From Gammaproteobacteria bacterium (lineage in GTDB: Bacteria; Pseudomonadota; Gammaproteobacteria; Nitrosococcales; Methylophagaceae), in the NCBI GenBank assembly GCA_003645385.1, contig QNEY01000099.1, positions 1 to 6,509 of the forward strand: DNA of 6,509 nucleotides, read 5' to 3'. Below, piece by piece: positions 5,610-6,509 of the stretch. Under the pieces are notes generated by a model, which made no database searches, was not told the origin of the DNA, and saw only the letters and a program-made list of their open reading frames with translations. The translations under genes were made by a program, and so were the position numbers. Position 1 is the stretch's first letter, and each line of letters starts with the position of its first letter.

Positions 5610-6509
5610 TTAAATAGGAAGTTGTAACATCCTGTCTAAAGCTAATTTAGCTTGTTCTGCCGTCTCTTTATCTACAGATACCTGGTTCACTACATTGCCT
5701 TCAACCAGATTTTCCAACACCCATAATAAATGCTGTGGGTCCACTCGGAACATGGTTGAACACATGCAAACTGTCGGTGACATGAAGTGCACCGATTTAC
5801 CCTCAGATTGAAAACGTTCATGCAGGCGATTCACCAGATTTAACTCTGTACCGACTAGCCAGCGTGTATTCGGTGTACTGTCAGTAATAGTATTAACAAT
5901 ATATTCTGTTGAACCAACATAATCAGATTTTTCACACACTTCAAAGCTACATTCTGGATGTGAAATAACTTTGGTTTCTGGATATTTCTCCAGAAAATCA
6001 TCAATTTGTTGGGGCTGGAATATTTGGTGAACAGAACAAAACCCCTTCCATAAAATGATCTTGGCTTTACGTATTTCCTCAGCTGTTAAACCACCCATCG
6101 GTTTATCAAAATCCCAAACAACCATCTCATCCATAGGAATTCCCATCCGGTGACCTGTATTACGACCAAGATGTTGATCTGGGAAAAATAATATCTTTTC
6201 ACGCTTTGAAAATGCCCAATCTAATACATGAGGTGCATTAGTTGATGTACACACAATGCCACCATGTTTACCACAGAAAGATTTCAAATCTGCTGCTGAA
6301 TTGATGTAGGTAATAGGTGTAACAGTCTCATCGGGAGCCAATACTTCAGCCATTTCTTGCCAGGCACGATCAACATTAACTCGATTCGCCATATCGGCCA
6401 TCGAACAACCAGCGGCCATATCTGGCAATATTGCGACTTGCTCGGGTTGGGATAAAATATCAGCAACTTCAGCCATAAAATGAACACCACAGAATACAAT
6501 GTATTTAGC
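5610..6509 (-). CDS. nadA: Quinolinate synthase NadA (5' end outside window)
   Basis: NadA condenses iminoaspartate (from NadB) with dihydroxyacetone phosphate to form quinolinate, the second step of de novo NAD synthesis, using a [4Fe-4S] cluster. The frame stays open to the right edge, giving 299 residues; the family is about 345-365, so some 50 or more N-terminal residues are missing. The ATG at 6476 is internal, since the preceding residues AKYIVFCGVHF are the conserved strand before MAE. Expected cluster cysteines, in fragment numbering, are in AGCSMADM (C35), KGFCSVH (C158) and CMCSTM (C248 or C250). Other family motifs are YINSAADLKS (substrate region), FFPDQHLGRNTG, HPECSFEVCEKSDYVGST and VGTELNLVNRL. 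Extra cysteines beyond the three ligands are normal in this longer NadA subgroup. It is probably the first visible gene of a run with the zf-CHCC gene and mutT. Confidence 0.95.
   Translation of the reverse strand, partial: AKYIVFCGVHFMAEVADILSQPEQVAILPDMAAGCSMADMANRVNVDRAWQEMAEVLAPDETVTPITYINSAADLKSFCGKHGGIVCTSTNAPHVLDWAFSKREKILFFPDQHLGRNTGHRMGIPMDEMVVWDFDKPMGGLTAEEIRKAKIILWKGFCSVHQIFQPQQIDDFLEKYPETKVISHPECSFEVCEKSDYVGSTEYIVNTITDSTPNTRWLVGTELNLVNRLHERFQSEGKSVHFMSPTVCMCSTMFRVDPQHLLWVLENLVEGNVVNQVSVDKETAEQAKLALDRMLQLPI

Noticed and set aside
5610..6476. nadA starting at the ATG whose first base is 6476 on the minus strand
   Set aside because: The frame continues without a stop to 6509 and encodes the conserved VFCGVHF just before MAE, so the true start is outside the window.
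1..6509. Mobile element, defence system, CRISPR or RNA gene
   Set aside because: No transposase, integrase, regularly spaced repeats, tRNA or structured RNA signature was seen, and conserved housekeeping genes fill the window from end to end.

Overview
The window looks like ordinary chromosomal DNA from a gammaproteobacterium of fairly low GC content. The evidence is the gene order pilB-pilC-pilD-coaE-zapD-yacG, the presence of ZapD and YacG, and the close match of PilB, PilC and PilD to the Pseudomonas-type type IVa pilus proteins. A Thiotrichales-like lineage such as Methylophaga or Cycloclasticus would fit the base composition, but this is a weak guess. Coding density is very high: there is no gene-free stretch longer than about 35 bases, and no tRNA, rRNA, CRISPR array, insertion sequence or phage gene is visible.

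Plus strand, 1-4977: a tightly packed run of six genes. The left edge cuts into pilB, the pilus extension ATPase. It is followed by pilC (inner-membrane platform) and pilD (prepilin peptidase/N-methyltransferase), which together with pilB form the core of type IV pilus assembly. The last three are housekeeping genes: coaE (last step of coenzyme A synthesis), zapD (FtsZ-ring cross-linker) and yacG (small zinc protein that inhibits DNA gyrase). Gaps between stop and next start are 3, 3, 6, about 31 and 2 bases, so one transcript is likely.

Minus strand, 4961-6509: three genes read from right to left. nadA (quinolinate synthase, cut by the right edge) is followed by a 62-residue zf-CHCC zinc-finger protein and mutT (8-oxo-dGTP pyrophosphohydrolase). 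The 3' ends of mutT and yacG meet head-on and overlap by 17 bases. The convergent yacG/mutT junction is also found in E. coli, but there mutT follows secA rather than nadA.

I found no convincing undescribed system. The points worth a second look are small: the overlapping convergent gene ends, the non-ATG start of zapD, a short direct repeat that creates a mini-ORF ahead of the zinc-finger gene, and the nadA-zinc finger-mutT arrangement.
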